From the NCBI RefSeq assembly GCF_026262505.1, contig NC_067207.1:31154082-31218081 (forward strand): 64,000 nucleotides of DNA, written 5' to 3'. Shown one piece after another: positions 9,340 to 22,200 of this stretch. The notes under the pieces were generated by a model that had not been told where the DNA came from, searched no databases, and worked only from the letters and a program-made list of their open reading frames with translations. Position 1 is the first letter of the stretch, and every line of letters begins with the position of its first letter. Made by a program: the position numbers and the translations under genes. This stretch comes from Trichomonas vaginalis G3 (taxonomy: Eukaryota > Parabasalia > Trichomonadida > Trichomonadidae).

Positions 9340-9418
9340 GGTCACTCTGGGGTTCGAACCCAGGCCCTCGCGGACCAGTGCCTTAAACTGGCGCCTTAGA
9401 CCACTCGGCCAAATGACC
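9340..9418 (-). tRNA. tRNA-Leu (anticodon AAG)
   Basis: Acceptor stem GGTCATT pairs with AGTGACC. The D-arm is GCCGAGTGGTCTAAGGC. The anticodon stem is CCAGT/ACTGG with loop TTAAGGC, giving anticodon AAG. A long variable arm (TCCGCGAGGG) marks a type II tRNA, and the T-arm is CTGGG-TTCGAAC-CCCAG. The discriminator base is A, as expected for leucine. There is no intron and no encoded CCA. Confidence 0.95.
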
Positions 9419-9699
9419 TTCACATTTATTAAAATAATTTAAAATATACCAACAAAAGATAAATCTTAATGAATCAAATCGAACTAACAAATTGCCTGTG
9501 CATTAAGAATAAATATGTCATTATTAATCTATCAACTTATGATATCATAGCATATTTAGTAAAACTCGAATTCACTCCAAATTGAAATCGAAATTTTTTT
9601 CCCATCTTATATTTTTAATTTTTCACTTAAAATTTCGAATGAATTATTTGTTCTAATAACAATTTTGGAAAATACTTTGGTGTAGTTGAATCCACCAAA
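9419..9699. other. Spacer between the tRNA gene and the transposon nest
   Basis: AT-rich sequence without a gene or RNA signal that I can support. The 5' flank of the tRNA gene lies here. The target duplication of the MULE marks its right edge. Confidence 0.6.
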
Positions 9700-9714
9700 A
9701 TGACTGTCAAACAC

Positions 9715-10165
9715 GGGGCGGCGACAAATTTGCCCAGCCAGTAAAGTATTCAATTTTTTTGCATTTTTTTTAAACTTCTAACTTACATAGGAATGTCTCA
9801 AAGACAAATAGTGCATACAGAATTAGCAAGATAAAGAAAGATAATCATAATTATACCTTAAATTTTTTAATATTCGCATTTTTAGTGTGCAAAATTTTTA
9901 AACATCTATCTAACAATGGAGCAATTTAGCTCCATGTACAAAAATTCAAAAATAGCATTACAGCATCCAAAGCTGATTTTAATAGATTATAGATAATCAT
10001 AATTATATACCTTTAAAAGTTAAATCTTATATTTTTTTTAAAAAAATCAAATAATTATAAACTTTAATACATACAGCTTAAACCTTATACTTGTTTTCTC
10101 TTGTGAGAAAGCAATCTTACAAAGCTAACAATCCTAAAAAATAAAGAATTAAATTAATAATAATC
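9715..10165. repeat. MULE left inverted terminal region
   Basis: It matches the reverse complement of 43,950-44,799, for example ACTTGTTTTCTCTTGTGAGA near 10,095 and its complement near 44,020, and GGATTGTTAGCTTTGTAAG on the other side. Similarity is interrupted by small gaps, and the outermost 30 bp are GC-richer than the rest. Confidence 0.8.
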
Positions 10166-10335
10166 TAACAAAAATTTCTCTCTTTATCCTTTTGCACTCT
10201 TTATATGCAACTCAAATCCATCATATATTCCATAATACTCTTGCTCAAACAATGACGAACAAACTGCTATTCTCATTTAATTACAGACCAAATCTATTCA
10301 AATTTCTGAATTTTTAATTTTCATTTCAATTTCAA

Positions 10336-11182
10336 ATGGAATTAGAAGAAGAAACTATCTTTACTGTTATGGATCTTTGTAAATTTGGAGTTAAACAAGA
10401 AATACAAGCACAGTATGGATATGGTGAACTGTCAGGAAAAAAGTCTCAGATTTCATTCCACTGCAAATATCCAAAAATGTCCTGACACTTTTAATGTTGC
10501 AATCTTGGATCAAAATAAATACAAACTAATCAAATAGTTGAAGAACATGATCATTCCGCCCCAAATGACAAAAGTCAATATTCGTCTGTCTTTTATCGCA
10601 ATATTTAGAACATTACTTCCACAGATGACAATCAAAGAGCGATAGCATGCTAAATGCATTCAAAGATCTTGAAATTCTTCTTAAGGTCCGTCCATTCCAG
10701 AGATGTTCGCTCAAAACCACGTGCAATCAAACGATTTGCAGAGAGAATACATGCTCTTCAAACTAGATATTCTCCTGACGATGTTGTGTTCATTGCAAAT
10801 CTTTGTTCAGACAGTACAAGAAGAATCTCCAGATATCTCATTGCATTTGAAGTCTCAGACAATAATATGTGTTTCTATTACGCGCCTTTTGAAGGCAAAG
10901 CTTATGCGCATATGTATCAAGACATTTCATATAGACACGCCTATAAATTGTTGCGATCAAACATTCCATTGTATGCATTTACTGGCAAAATCAAAGATTT
11001 TCACATTTTCCCTTTTTTATATTTCTTTTGTCCAGACACTTATCAAAACATTCAAGTTTGCGTGTGCGCCTATCTCAGATGGTAACAATTGAGCCAGAAT
11101 AATTAGCATGGACTGTGCTCCACAGATAGCTCAAGCAATAGAAGAAAGCATTCCACAAGCTCAAATACTTTGGTGCGTGTTA
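10336..11182 (+). pseudogene. MULE transposase, 5' part
   Basis: An ATG at 10336 opens MELEEETIFTVMDLCKFGVK and a zinc-finger-like N-terminal region (HCKYPKCPDTF pattern). The catalytic region follows, with a first acidic site in QDISYRHAYKLL (about 10,920) and a second in MDCAPQIAQAIEE (about 11,110), which fits the MULE DDE layout. Several stops and frame slips interrupt it. The reading ends in ILWCV, where the integrase-type transposon is inserted. The final glutamate lies in the 3' part at about 43.6 kb. Confidence 0.7.
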
Positions 11183-11247
11183 GATACGTAAAACAGTTTG
11201 ACAGAAAAGTGATAACTTTACGTGTCAAAAATATAAAAAGTGATATT

Positions 11248-12460
11248 TTATTCATCATTATCTTCTTCATAATTTATTTCATATTCTTCTTCATATCCAC
11301 CTTCATATTCTTCACTTTGTCCCTCCTTCTCTTTTTTACCATCTTTATTATCGATTTCTTCTTCCTCATCTTGGAGTTCTGGTATTTCTCTAGCATGTAC
11401 TGATCCGGAGAAAGTCTTGGTAACTCCATCAACGACCCATTTGGCAGGCATTCCTGGTCTCCAAATGGGCCCCTTCATCCATAATTCATTTGGACTATAA
11501 TTGATTTCCTTCCATTGAGAAGACGTGTCGGTAGTGCGGCATGGGGCTTGGAGCTATAGGAATTGACCCAACTCTGAATTTTACTCCATGTTAGATTGCG
11601 GTTTTCTATATTGGGCCACAATCGCTCAATCTTACCGTTTTGGTAAGGGCAATGTGGCCAATATAGACATTTCGAATTCCTTTGCATCTCATCGCTTGTA
11701 GGAATTCACTCTATTCTCTCCTCCATTATCAGCCATATGGTATGAGGGGGACCAAAACGTTTTATGGCCCGCTCAATTACCTTAACGGTCTGATTTGCAT
11801 GTTTGAGGAGAATGCTGCCACTCCAAAACCATTCTGGTACAATCATCTATTACTCATACAATATTCACTTCTGCGTTTATTGGAAAGTGAATGTCAACGT
11901 GCCAGATTTGATTTGGAAGTAAAGCCTCGTATCTTGTTCCTCCCTTTAGGTCTCTTGGGTCCCGTGGACGTGTTAATCCAAGATGATAAAAGCCTTTTCG
12001 ACCATATGCCTTGATGGAGCCTGAGGTAGAGGGAGGGAAGATATTTGATATTTTGTAAATTTATAGCATATGGAGTAGGGTTATCATCTTGATTAATGTC
12101 AGCGGGGATTTCTTTAGAGTAAGATTGAGAGGTTTCACGTTGCACATTCTGAAACCAGTCCTGTGTTGAGCTCATAACTGGAAGCAGGCCATCTTTCATT
12201 CGAACAAAATCTTGTTCATGCTCATGGGCGAATGCTATATCTTATTAAGCCTAAGGTAAGTGGGGATGATACCATGTCGCCCATGTTGTTCGAATAAATT
12301 GAGAATGGCCTGCATGAGATCATCAGGAACTGGTTGTTTGGGTCTACCACGGGAAAGTGGAATATCAACAAACTGGTCGTGCGGACGAGATTGAGGATTA
12401 GGAGGGTTGGACGTTGACTTGATTGATCGGAACTGATGGGATTAGGAGCAATTTGATTGT
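11248..12460 (-). pseudogene. Integrase/transposase core of the nested DNA transposon
   Basis: Minus-strand frames show an integrase-like order. A basic stretch GPKRPKGRNKIRGF is followed by ARWHVDIHFP (first Asp), ADNGGENR (second Asp), NGKIERLWPNIENR (Glu), HAALP, and an acidic C-terminal tail (EEYEGGYEEEYE). The D, D, E order and the KIERxWPNIE block are of the retroviral-integrase (rve) fold used by several DNA transposons. The gene has several breaks and is not functional as written. Its N-terminal part continues into the S/Q/P-rich repeat region. Confidence 0.6.
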
Positions 12461-12510
12461 ATGTACCAGATGATTGGTTTGAAGGAGTGGCTTGAGGATT
12501 TAACTGTTGT

Positions 12511-12730
12511 GCACTACTAAGAGGAGATAAACCATTGCTGGGTTGAGCTGTTGTTGTGCACTATTAAGAGGAGATGTACCATTGCTGGGTCTGAGCTGTT
12601 GTTGGCACTAATAAGAGGAGATTACCATTGCTGTGGTCTGAGCTGCTGTTGTTGTGCACTACTAAGAGGAGATGTCCATTGCTGTTGTGCGCTTTGTTGT
12701 TGTGCACTATTAAGAGGAGATTGTTGTTGT
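12511..12730. repeat. Minisatellite of about 47 bp units in the integrase gene
   Basis: Units contain TGTTGTTGTGCACTA, then AAGAGGAGATGTACCATTGC. About four imperfect copies occur here, and a further partial copy continues at 13,770-13,830 beyond the inserted hairpin element. On the minus strand they code for a Q/S-rich linker (SAQQ, NSSTQQW). Confidence 0.7.
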
Positions 12731-13766
12731 CATGAAAAATAGTGTGACTTCACTTTTGACAAAAAGTGACACTATTTCTGATGGTTTTGTCATTTATTTG
12801 TCAGATTTATAAATGGATAAATATGCTGTAAATCAGATATTAATTAAAAATATTTAAGATTTATGTTCGAATTGAAAAGCAAAATGATATTTTTTTTAAT
12901 TGAAAAACGTTAATATCTGATATTTTGAAGTTTTTAATTATTGTTAGTATCTTAAATTATTGAATGCATACGTTTTTTATGTCTCAATTTTAAAAAATTG
13001 TGAAGAATTTAGTTTTTTGGAGATGGATGTTTAATATTTGTGAGTGAGAATGCAAGCAGGAGTTTGGTACTTTAAGGCTAGGTTGAGATAGATTCCCATT
13101 ATATTATCTGTAATATATTGTTTGAAAATTCAAGATATAAAAATATTATTCAAAAAAATTTTATATTTTTAAATACAATAGGTGGAAATATAGTACAATG
13201 AGATAGCAATGATATATTTTATAATGGGAGGTAATCTGAAGATAAGTAGCAAATTTTATGCGATTTTGATTGGGAGTTGGAGGGTGTGAGTACTATAGCA
13301 TGTAATAGTATCTCACACCCTCCAATTCTTCCTATGGCGCCGAAAAATTTTTGGTGAAATGTCGTCGCATTTCACCAAAAATTTTCGGCGCCATATAGAG
13401 AACTATAGTCTGCGAGGTACTGATTCTATCTATGTACCTCGCAGACCATAGTTCTCAGCCAAAATGGCTAATAATTTGAGAGTCTATATGATAATGTAAA
13501 AGTTAAAACATTCAAGTATTTAAGTATTTCTTTAAAATATTAAGTTTTTTATTTTTCCAATAAAATTCTAATATCAAATATTTTTATTTAACGATTAATT
13601 TTATTTATATTTTTATAGTTTTTTTTTAAGAAAAAATATTGTTAGGGTTTTATGGATTTTCAATTAATACAAGTAACTAATTCATGAATGTATATATTTC
13701 CAAGTTTTTAAGGTGCAACACTTTACATTTGTAAATGTCAAAAATGAAGTCACGCTATTTTTCATG
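12731..13766. mobile_element. 1.04-kb non-autonomous element with terminal inverted repeats and internal hairpins
   Basis: The ends are CATGAAAAATAGTGTGACTT and the inverse at 13,745-13,766. It interrupts the 47-bp minisatellite, which resumes on the far side. There is no open frame. Three strong hairpins stand in a row at 13,277-13,456. A motif AAAAAGTGACAC near the left end resembles those near the ends of the other DNA transposons in the window. Confidence 0.8.
13334..13394. repeat. Long perfect hairpin, middle of three
   Basis: ATGGCGCCGAAAAATTTTTG at the left pairs with the mirror at the right, giving a stem of about 27 bp around a 6-base loop. It is flanked by hairpin 13,277-13,325 (stem TTGGAGGGTGTGAG) and hairpin 13,398-13,456 (stem GAGAACTATAGTCTGCGAGG). 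Confidence 0.9.
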
Positions 13767-13830
13767 CATTACAGATGTACCATTGCGGGTCTGAGCGTTG
13801 TTGTGCGCTATTAGAGGAGTAGAACCATTA

Positions 13831-14325
13831 CTCTGTGTAATTTCTTGTTCTTCCAAGTTTCGATTCAACAAGATCTCATCTTTTGTTGGTAAGACTTCAA
13901 TGCAATTGTAGAATTTTCCTTATGGAATATGTATAAACTTGTAAATTCTCTGGACGAGTGCTTGCAAAACTCTTCGATAGTAATAAGACGAAAGCACAGA
14001 AGGCTTTTGTAGTAAGTTTACTTGTTAATGCAATTACTGATGTGTACCATCGCTGAGTGGAACATTAGCTAATAGCAACGATAGCTTTGATGTTGGTGTA
14101 ACCTGGTTAGAGATTGCTCTAGCCAGTGAAAGTCTATTTGGGTATAAATATCCAAGAGAATGAATTTTGAATAAATAAATAAATTGTGAACATTGAATAA
14201 AATATGAAAATATAAATAATTTGAAAGATATTATTGAAAAAATATTTTTCACAAAAGTTGCATTCAAATTGTAAATTTTTTAAAAAAATCTTTAAAGTGA
14301 AGAAAATAAAATTGGACAAATGAGA
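13831..14325 (-). pseudogene. Probable N-terminal region of the integrase-type transposon gene
   Basis: Minus-strand frames contain short protein-like stretches (KAFCAFVLLLSKSFASTRPE, then NLQVYTYS) that lead toward the Q/S-rich repeat and the integrase core. Stops interrupt them. The segment beyond about 14,130 is AT-rich with no coding signal up to the Polinton. Confidence 0.35.
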
Positions 14326-14331
14326 AAACAA

Positions 14332-14544
14332 AAAAAAAAAAAAAAAAAAAAAAAAAAGGAAGCGGGGCTTCCAGGCCTTCGTGGTTCTAGCCCTGGGATG
14401 AATGAGTATAATGAAGTTTTTTTTTTTCTTGGGGGATGGCTTCCAGCACTTTCGTGCCTTCTAGCCCCCGAAGATGTTTAGTATAAATGAGTTCTTATAT
14501 ACGGGTCTTCCAGGAGCTTTTCACAAATTATATATGTTTTCATG
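14332..14544. repeat. Copy B left terminal inverted repeat
   Basis: It matches the inverse of 42,461-42,606 (A-run, GGGGCTTCCAG, TTCTAGCCC, GAAGATGTTTAGTATAAATG, CTTCCAGGAGCTTTTC, TATATATGTTTTCATG). The GC-rich terminal block occurs twice here in diverged form, so this end is longer than the right one. Confidence 0.85.
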
Positions 14545-14559
14545 TTTTTGCAAGACTTC

Positions 14560-14925
14560 TTCGTAAATGTTTTGTCAAGACTTCTTCGTAAATGTTTTGT
14601 CAAGATTTCATCGTAAATGTTTTGTCAAGATTTCATCTTATGTTTTTTTCAAGACTTCTTCGTAAATGTTTGTCAAGATTTCATCGTAAATGTTTTGTCA
14701 AGACTTCTTCGTAAATGTTTTGTCAAGACTTCTTCGTAATGTTTTGTCAAATTTTCATCGTAAATGTTTTGTTCAAGATTTCTCGTAAATGTTTTAGTCA
14801 AGCTTCTTCGTAAATGTTTTGTCAATGATTTCTTCGTAAATGTTTTTGTGTCTCAGACTCTTCGTAAATGTTTGTCAGATTCATCGTAAATGTTTTGTCA
14901 AGACTTCTTCGTAAATGAGTGTAAA
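14560..14925. repeat. Minisatellite of 25-bp units at the left end of copy B
   Basis: About 14 imperfect units built on CAAGACTTCTTCGTAAATG plus TTTTGT. The same unit on the other strand (GACAAAACATTTACGA) forms the arrays at 33.3-33.6 kb and 59.7-59.8 kb. Unit lengths here vary by single bases much more than in the other arrays, as expected in the corrupted stretch. Confidence 0.85.
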
Positions 14926-14944
14926 TCCGACAAAAATAATATGT

Positions 14945-14995
14945 TTTATGTTAGAATGTTAGATCTAACACCTTTTCTAACATGTTTTCTAACAT
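14945..14995. repeat. AGATCT-centred palindrome with extra half-sites
   Basis: GTTAGATCTAAC at 14,958-14,969 is flanked by a further TGTTAGAA copy and two downstream TTCTAACAT half-sites. It is the same design as at 31,322-31,372. Confidence 0.8.
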
Positions 14996-15116
14996 CGTAG
15001 AAAACTCTTGAATTTTCATGAATTTCATCGTACACTTTGACCGAGTAGTTTTTTGTTGCTGAACAAAAAGTGTCATACAAACAACCTCAAAAACCCGCTT
15101 TTTAACTTACATTAAA

Positions 15117-18100
15117 ATGCCACGTAAGCTACGTAAGAATATACGTAAGAAGAGAGAGCATTGAAACATCCAATAGTAAAACTGACACCACAACAACAGT
15201 TGCCACAACAAATAATGAATGACCCCACTATGTTGCAACAAATGTCAAGCAATCTATGCTTTTTAAACCGAGTTATTGGTGCACAGAGTGGAGGTTTAAG
15301 AGCGGCACTTTTAGCGAAAATGGCAGGCTATGGTGGAGCTAGCAGACGGAACAGCCTATAACCCTCAAAGTCAATGAATTTGGTTCACTCAAAAATCAAT
15401 AAATCAAACAGATGTCAAAAAGTCAAACTAGAAATACAGAAGCAAATAAGTGAAAACGAGAAAGAAAACTAGAATATGACAGACACACAAAGAAACTCAA
15501 TGATTAAACGTAGAGAAAAAGAAGAAAGAAGAACAACTGAAAGAAACTAAGTACAGTAGAAATAGTGCGAAAAAAAGTATCGTTTCAGATAAACAAAAAC
15601 TAGTCAAATTACTCAAGAGTCATAAATTTGATAAACAGTATACTATGCAATAATTGAACAAGAAAACATACAAATGTATAAATCCATTTCAAATTAGTTC
15701 ATTCAAATATGAAAAGAGCAAATAAAAGATAAAAATCAGAAGACCCTGTAAGTATCTGACTATACTGTGAGATAGCGATAGTATAAAAAAGAAGTTGAAG
15801 CAATTGTAAAGGCAGAAAAACTTTTTACAGTTGCCAAAACCAAACCGTACTAAGTAATGAAAACTTAGCACAAGGAAAACGTAAAATAAATACGACCGCG
15901 GCTAATGCAAAAAGTCAAGTACAATGAAAAGCCGCAATTTATAAAAAGGCATTTATTATTAAATATCAATGATTATAAAGATTGGCCTGAATAGGTGCCC
16001 AAACCAACGCCAAAAAGACACCCGAAGCCTTTAATGGGTCAAATAAAGGACAAAAAATACAAGCGGATGAAGATATCCAAATGGAAAACTTAAAATCAAA
16101 CTCATACGCTGACTTTAAATGAAACGTGCACCTTCACGAAGGCTCTTCATAATAAGGTGAACTAGTGATAACGAACTTTCATCTGGAAAGACAATCTGAA
16201 AGTCTTGATAAGGTTTTCTGACAAAGAGTTAAAGCAGAAAATCGCACAAAAAATATTGACGATCAAATAACAGTCATAATGCAAGCAGACGGAGACAGGA
16301 CAGTGTCCAAACGTGCTATGACGCCAGTTTAGAGCAAACATGTTGTGTGAAAAAGTCCAAGAAAATAGAAGGATTACAACAGGACCAAAACAGACCTAGT
16401 AAATGCTTGTCTTTTAAAAAACGAAAAATGTCAGAGTTTTATAGGACACTCATGCTGCAGATCTGAAAATATGTGCCCAGTAACTGGTGGACCTATTATT
16501 AGCACCAAACCCTCCAAAGAGAAGCACCTTGCAACCAGGACTACTAAAACATTTACAATCGTATCAATGGGACATATACATCAGGCATTGCACCCAAAAC
16601 CAACACAACCACTCAACTAGTCTAAAAAACCCCTCTGCACAACAATCAACCAAGCCAGCAACAGCAACCATTTCCGCAAACACAACCAGCACAAACAACC
16701 ACAAACAGAGCGTTAAAGGACATACAGAGAGAAGTACTGAGAACAGGTACAATACCAAGAAATTCTTAAAAATGCTTAAAGAAGAGTGTGGTTGCCATGA
16801 TTACTATTGGACTTTATAGTGACAGATTAAAAGAAGCTATTTGTAAATTCAAGGATGGAAATAAACTTAGACACCGTGAACCCCATATTTAGCTTTATGT
16901 GCTCAACACGCCAATAATACGATATAAAATCTTTTTTTCCATCAACCTCGATGAAATATACTAAAGACTCGCTATAGTAGATCTATGATGATTAAACTGA
17001 GCATATCATCCCAAATGACTTGAACGAATTTACTTCCGAGATATTTGATGTCATGAGCTAAAATGCAAATCAATCTTTCGTCATAAAACGCACGTAAAAA
17101 ATAGAGACGGATACGAAAAGAACAAAAAGCTTATGAAATGCGGATGACGTAATAGGGAAATTGTTGAAACACGGTCTGGAATATATGAATTGCCAGCAGA
17201 TGAGGTACAAGAAACTCCACGAAGAAGTTCAGATACAACCAGACATGGGAAGAAATAGTTCGAGCAACAACAGCTAGAAGAGCCTAGAAGGAAACACGAA
17301 AACAAGTCACTACCTTTGGAAATACTTAATCTTCACAGGAACTAGATGAAAGTATTTGAGTCCGATATTCTTATTGCCACAATAAGTATGCGGAAACTAA
17401 AATCTTTCGGGGCTAAAAAACGCTGATCTGAATAATATCTATTTAATATTGAATCCAAGATAAAAGTTAACCATTTATAAAAAGGAGATAGATGAGTGAT
17501 GGTTTAAACATCAGTTGTTGTCCATAATTATAAATTTCATAGTCAGTCTTTAAAAGGGAATATAAAACAAATTATTCAGAGCTCCGACTTGAGATAAGAC
17601 TCTATTTTTAGACCTGATTCAATCGTCTAGAATCGAAAAATGTTTGCCGACATTACAAACAGACTCCAACATGTCAGATGAAAATATCCAGAGTAGAATG
17701 GAAGAAACTGAACAAAAAAAGTGTACACAAATACTACAACCTTGTTTACTTTACGAGCATTTAACGTTCAATCTTCGGATGAACTTCTGTTTTGTTTGAA
17801 AAAAAAGGTTAAATTTCAAGAAAATACACTATAGAAATGAAACATGTTTAAAAGTTCCGCATTCAGAACCCTAACCAAGATGGAAACAAACCGTATTTTT
17901 GTTCTGCAGACGATTGGAACTACAATTGAGATGGGGTCATAAAGCTATCCGGATAGGTGGTTCATAAACTACAACTCAATTCCAAGAAGTTGTAGACGCA
18001 ATGGAAGTCAATGGTGAACGAGGATATATAGCTGGTATTTTAAGCGCAGGCATTTAATGCCCATTAAAGATATGAAACTTATGACAATAAATTTGGAACC

Positions 18101-19150
18101 AGTTATGAATTATAGAAACATGGCTGATTTATGGAAAATATACACTGAGACGTTCTATGCAACATTTATCTCATTAAAGCAACTCACACATGAAGCCTAG
18201 AGCATGGTATATTTTTGGTGAAGCGTTTAGAAAGAAAGTTTAGGGAGGGAGAAGGAAGAGAACCTATTTGTACTGACCTTGCAAACGAAAGTTTTACAAA
18301 AATGTCATAAAAATTACTTTATGCAGACGATGAATCGGAAGGGATGATAATTTGAAGAAATATTCAAACAATGTGACCCCAAAGTCCCAAAATGCAAAAT
18401 GTTAGTATTGAAAAAACATGTTCCCTTGACAAAATAATAACCAACTACAGATAAATCGTTCTGACAGAAATTGTCAGGTCTCAAATAGTGTAGGCCGTTA
18501 AAGCGAAGAATAAAAATATAGGATCCCATTTCATTTTTTACCCATTCACCAAGATTATAAGTTGGTTGATGGAGTATAAGTGGAAATAGAAGGCATTAAC
18601 CTCCATTCCCCCCAGCATCATTAATGAGGTCCTACCCGCTCAAATATATTTAACCATATAATTGGAAAACCTTCCTCCGAGTCTCGCTTATTTAAGATCC
18701 ATCATGAATTTGTACAGGACCTTTCCTTTTATTTTAGAAATAGTATAGTGATCCCTATATAGAACCCATGAGAGTATGTGAAAAGTTTCATAGTGTGAAA
18801 GAAGTCCCATTGGCCATAAATCCTATTTTAAGCGAAGTACCCGCCAATTTAATAATCGTGAGACCCTTCTTTCTTCAAACCATAATTTACTTTCCTTTTC
18901 ATATTAAAGAAAGTAATATGCTTTTTACATAAAACTGATTACAAGTTTACTTTAATAATATTATGTGAAAGACGACAGAGGCCATAAGACGTGCTAAAAA
19001 TCCAAAAGGACATGAGTGTAAACACTATAAAAATGCTCAAAATAATTTTAGCACTTTATCTCTGGAATTGAACATAATGCCCCAAAGATGCCAACCAACC
19101 TTCCCAGCCAGGAGTGTAGGTGCTCAAACTATATGATAAAGGAATATTTC
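15117..19150 (+). pseudogene. Copy B large structural protein gene, heavily corrupted
   Basis: It aligns collinearly with the intact frame at 46,821-50,042 in copy C from the start (CCACGTAAGCTACGTAAGAA) to near the end (AAAGATGC around 19,060 matching about 49,940). It is interrupted everywhere and has dozens to hundreds of breaks. Aligned anchors are about 20% further apart than in C, so changes are dominated by extra bases, which is unusual for natural decay. Confidence 0.8.
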
Positions 19151-19265
19151 ACAAGAAAAATGTAATGAATTTTGTAACAAAAAAAACCTCCCGATAATTG
19201 GCCAAGGTAATGAATATGATAGATACAGCATTATAAAGTATTAACCCAACTCAACCCTATTGATA

Positions 19266-22200
19266 TTCGCTAGGATTTTGAGTGTAGGTTTATCCTTCGC
19301 TTTTAAAGATCATTTGAATTTGATTTTTATTATAAAATAGTATATTATTAGAAAATAATATGAGTTTTATGTGATATTATTTCAGGAAGATTTTCATTCT
19401 ATCATGCCTATAGCAATAAGTATACTCTCAAAAACCCAAACTTTTTCCTAATTATAATTAAAATCTTATAATATTGTATAGCTTTAGTATTATTTCATTT
19501 TTCTCATTTCAATTTTAGAATTTACAAATGTTTCAAAAAAATTGAGAAGCTTGGTCACTTTTGTGTATACCTCGTGAATATTTTCTGTTTATTACATCTA
19601 TAAATCCAATATTATGAAACATTAAACTTATTAGTTAGTTGTTCAGTCAATAAATTTAATTTTTTTGATTCACTTGAAATGAAATGATATAAAACACTTG
19701 AATTCTTCTCAACCCCTGACATTCTTTGTGATGCGAGAATTTTCTTATAGAACCTCTCACTAACCAGTTTGATATAGAGGGAAATTCGATAGTGGAATGA
19801 AGAATGAATTCTACCCTGAAATAAGAGGTATCCATTGCGTTAATTTGAAATGATCACCTTTTTTACAAAGATTTATTAATCGATATCTAATTTTTTTAAC
19901 ATATTACCTTCATTATTCCTAGATAATTATGTGATAAAACTGACGCATAAACATATCGGCAGTCACTAATATACAACCTCTCTCTCAATCCATCTGATCA
20001 CTAACTATATTTAAACTTCATTAGTAGCGCATATAATTTAAAATAAATGACATCTCAAGAATTTTTTAAAAAATAATTCAGTGGTTTCCTGGTAACTTGA
20101 TTAACAGAAACTATACACTTGTCCTGATTTTCTTATGGGAAACTAAGGTGAGTTGGAAGAAGGTTCCCCTATTCCCTAATGAACCAACTTATTGCAGATT
20201 AAGCATGAGTGAGAGTGCGAAATCAGGGTTTTCAATATTTGCGAATTTGATTAAACAGTTGAAATCTAATTAATTCGCTTTTTGTACAGACTACTAATAA
20301 CCTGACTTTGCGAGATGAACCAAAGAGACATGTAGAAATACTAAACCCTTCTAGCAGTATTTTGTTCCAAGTTATCAAAATCGTAAGAAGAAATCCCTAG
20401 AAGAACAATACAAGTTCTTATGCCCAAATGATAAAATATTGGAACATCTATTCCCTACAGTGCTTCGTTAAAATAACTCTTCAATACAGTGTCGCTCCTC
20501 CAACAAGATAACTTAATTGCAGTTATTATTTATAGGGTCATAGATGGCTATTCAAGGACTTATATTTCTATAAGAAACCTATAGAAAAACTTAGTTATAT
20601 TCCCCAAAACCGAGTATCACCATAGAAACACTTCATCGGCGCAAACACCACAATCAATATCCTCTTTTCTTTATCGTAACATTGTTGTTACTATAAGTTA
20701 AGGTATCGAGAATCCCGAGTAATTAATTGAACCTCACACGCATTAAAGTTTGGTTTAAGCTAGGAGTGAGCCAAAAATCCCGAACATTTTTCCTATATGC
20801 AACTAATTGAATGTTGACATAGAAGAAAAAAAAGACTCTTGCATCACCTTAATCACGATTCCCCAAACGCGAAGATCTATAGAAATGCCTGTACCTGTGA
20901 TCACATAGAACCAAAGTTAACCAATTGTGTACTATTAGCGTCCTTACAGGAAAAAGAAGGTTTTAAAATGAAAGCAAAACCTGAAGCCCCCAGTTGAATT
21001 TTATCCGTAAAGCCCAAAAAAAGTTCAAAAAAAACTTGATACACGGTATTTTATATCGTTTCTTTATAGTCATTTTTCCCTTCATTGTTTTATTGTTAGG
21101 TGTGTTTATTTTACAAATTGGCGGCAATGAATCTCCCATAATTGATTTCCTATTGGGTGTGGCAATATGGAGACAAAGTATAATTAATATACCTAAATCG
21201 TTTAAATTCTAATTCAATCCAAAGACCCACTAGACACTGAGAAAACTTTTCACTTAGTCCATTTTTAGGGGAAATCCTCGGGAAACAAACACCCAACAGA
21301 TAATTAACCACCACTGATTCCCCAAAGTGCTTTCCTTGAATAAGAGAACGAACAAAACCCCATAAGTTCGTAGCTGGGACATCGGAAATATAGCAATTAT
21401 AATATAATCAACTGTTACCATGTTTTCCGGACCCATCTGAGATTCATTTTTGCCAAATAAAAATCTATCCAAATGGCAACCTTAGACATTGAACGTATTC
21501 GGAGCCAATTTTTTCCGTACCAAAAAATCGCACAGTGCCCAAATATTGCCCATGAAAAAAGAATAATATTAATCATTCATACAATGACGTTTTCTTAAAT
21601 GCCTTGTTCATGTGTGTAGAATATACTTCATATGAAGAATTTACAAAAGAACCAGATGTTAGATTCTCTCCTTAATCTATCTCAGTTCGGTCCCTCCTCA
21701 ATTTTCCAGTGTCAAAATATTATGCGTTGAAATAAGTCATTTGATATACTCATTGTGGAATAGGATTATATATGAGAATTACAAGCGAAGGTGGAACTTG
21801 TCCAAAAATTATATTCAAGCTCTCTTTTCTAATATGTTGGCACAGCCCACCAAGAATATTAAATTTTCAGGGATAACCGTTAAAGCTTGAGTTAACTCTG
21901 CGCCCATGAAATAATTTCTTTAGCCTTCATGCATCACTAACAACCTTATTAATAGTTATCCTCGGATAATTGCAAATCTTAATTTTCAAATTGCTGGTTA
22001 CAATCTGATAATAAAGATAATTTGCTGAGCTTTCTTATATCGCGTGGGTATTGATGTTAATACAAAAAATTTGATTTATAACCCATTAAAACAGCTAATC
22101 TAAACAATCCCTCAATATAATACTTGTTGCAAAGCACTATCTTCATGTGACGTGTCAAAACTGTGTGACAGTGTATGAAAGTGACCAATACTCATTTCAC

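Noticed and set aside
12551-12742. Cysteine-rich peptide gene (CCCCALLRGD repeats)
   Set aside because: It is the antisense reading of the 47-bp minisatellite in the integrase-type transposon; the Q/S-rich reading on the minus strand fits the gene.
20994-21212. 72-residue membrane-like protein
   Set aside because: It lies in the corrupted stretch, where frames of this size arise by chance in AT-rich noise. It has no upstream signal and no counterpart in the host ankyrin locus or copy C.
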